Part shown: one piece after another, positions 14,359 to 14,827 of the stretch
Numbering within the stretch: the stretch's first letter is position 1
Layout: every line of letters starts with the position of its first letter
NCBI GenBank assembly: GCA_022425445.1
Contig: JAKMFM010000049.1
Span: forward strand, 1 to 14,827
DNA length: 14,827 nucleotides
Source of the DNA: Planktomarina sp.
GTDB lineage: Bacteria > Pseudomonadota > Alphaproteobacteria > Rhodobacterales > Rhodobacteraceae
Reading direction: 5' to 3'
Notes under the pieces: generated by a model
Seen by the model: the letters and a program-made list of their open reading frames with translations, nothing else
Told to the model about the DNA's origin: nothing
Database searches by the model: none
Position numbers and translations under genes: made by a program

Positions 14359-14827
14359 ATGTCACGTCGTCACGCCGCTGAGAAGCGCTCTGTCCTGCCC
14401 GATGCCAAATATGGTGATTTGGTTCTGACAAAATTCATGAACAACTTGATGCTCGATGGTAAAAAATCCGTTGCAGAACGCATCGTATACGGTGCGCTGG
14501 AGCGTGTCGAAGCGAAGGTCAAGCGCGCACCTGTTGAGATGTTCCACGAAGCCCTGGAAAACATCAAACCTTCCGTCGAAGTGCGCTCACGCCGCGTCGG
14601 TGGTGCGACGTATCAGGTGCCGGTTGAGGTGCGTCCTGAGCGGCGCGAAGCTCTTGCGATCCGTTGGTTGATCACAGCCAGCCGCAAGCGGAACGAAAAT
14701 ACAATGGAAGAGCGTCTTGCTGGCGAATTGTTGGACGCGGTGCAATCCCGTGGTTCCGCCGTCAAGAAGCGCGAAGACACTCACAAAATGGCCGACGCAA
14801 ACAAAGCGTTCAGCCATTATCGCTGGT
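14359..14827 (+). CDS. rpsG: 30S ribosomal protein S7 (stop codon cut by window end)
   Basis: The frame opens with MSRRHAAEKRSVLPDAKYGD and ends with HYRW at 14826; base 14827 is the first T of the stop codon, so all 156 residues are present, the usual alphaproteobacterial length. S7 nucleates assembly of the 3' major domain of 16S rRNA and lies near the exit site. Seen: FMNNLMLDGKKSVAERIVYG, EVRSRRVGGATYQVPVEV and RWLITASRKR, all standard S7 segments. AAGGGA lies before the ATG in the 12-bp gap after rpsL. fusA and tuf would be expected next. In many bacteria S7 represses its own operon through the rpsL-rpsG gap, but this gap looks too short for the E. coli-type structure. Confidence 0.98.
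   Translation, partial: MSRRHAAEKRSVLPDAKYGDLVLTKFMNNLMLDGKKSVAERIVYGALERVEAKVKRAPVEMFHEALENIKPSVEVRSRRVGGATYQVPVEVRPERREALAIRWLITASRKRNENTMEERLAGELLDAVQSRGSAVKKREDTHKMADANKAFSHYRW

Noticed and set aside
1..14827. CRISPR array, tandem repeats, tRNA or rRNA genes, phage or toxin-antitoxin module
   Set aside because: Reading both strands by eye showed no regularly spaced repeats, no cloverleaf-like tRNA sequence and no recognisable phage or toxin-antitoxin proteins.

Overview
This window looks like a chromosomal stretch from a marine alphaproteobacterium of the Rhodobacteraceae (Roseobacter group). That placement is inference from remembered family resemblances: a Rhodobacterales-style PutA C-terminus, an frcA/frcK pair of the fructose ABC system, an ectoine-hydrolase-like M24 protein, alphaproteobacterial S12/S7 proteins, and mid-50s GC with Rhodobacterales-like codon use. 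No homology search was run.

Layout. Positions 1-1443 are a wreck: the C-terminal third of a proline-utilisation PutA gene (minus strand) abuts an Lrp/AsnC regulator gene (plus strand) that has lost its 5' end, so the two sit head to head across a deletion scar near 1075-1085. Positions 1565-3292 hold two plus-strand transporter genes, a VIT1/CCC1-type metal transporter and an AEC-family (auxin efflux carrier type) permease. Positions 3313-5910 hold two minus-strand genes, a 4-coumarate-CoA-ligase-like acyl-CoA synthetase and an EamA/DMT permease. Divergent from the permease is an M24-fold hydrolase resembling ectoine hydrolase DoeA/EutD (6059-7246). Converging on it is a family-2 glycosyltransferase gene broken by one in-frame amber codon (7236-8318).

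Positions 8450-12360 form the conserved tesA/ybbA/ybbP neighbourhood: a minus-strand two-gene ABC transporter operon (ATPase then FtsX-like permease, overlapping by ATGA) and a divergently read secreted SGNH esterase whose start codon lies 3 bp from the ATPase start. Positions 12398-12999 are a second wreck: a possible transposase N-terminal remnant followed by the C-terminal half of frcA. It is translationally coupled to an intact frcK-like kinase gene (12996-13610). From 13688 there is a good sigma70-type promoter, a long leader with a hairpin, then rpsL and rpsG, the start of the str ribosomal operon; rpsG lacks only the last two bases of its stop codon at the window edge.

The main theme is gene decay. 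Three independent lesions (a two-gene deletion scar, a 5'-truncated ABC ATPase, a nonsense-interrupted glycosyltransferase) lie among intact transport and housekeeping genes. I see no CRISPR array, tRNA, rRNA, phage module or clearly novel system. The points most worth checking are the deletion scars, the orphan kinase, the orphan DoeA and the single amber codon.
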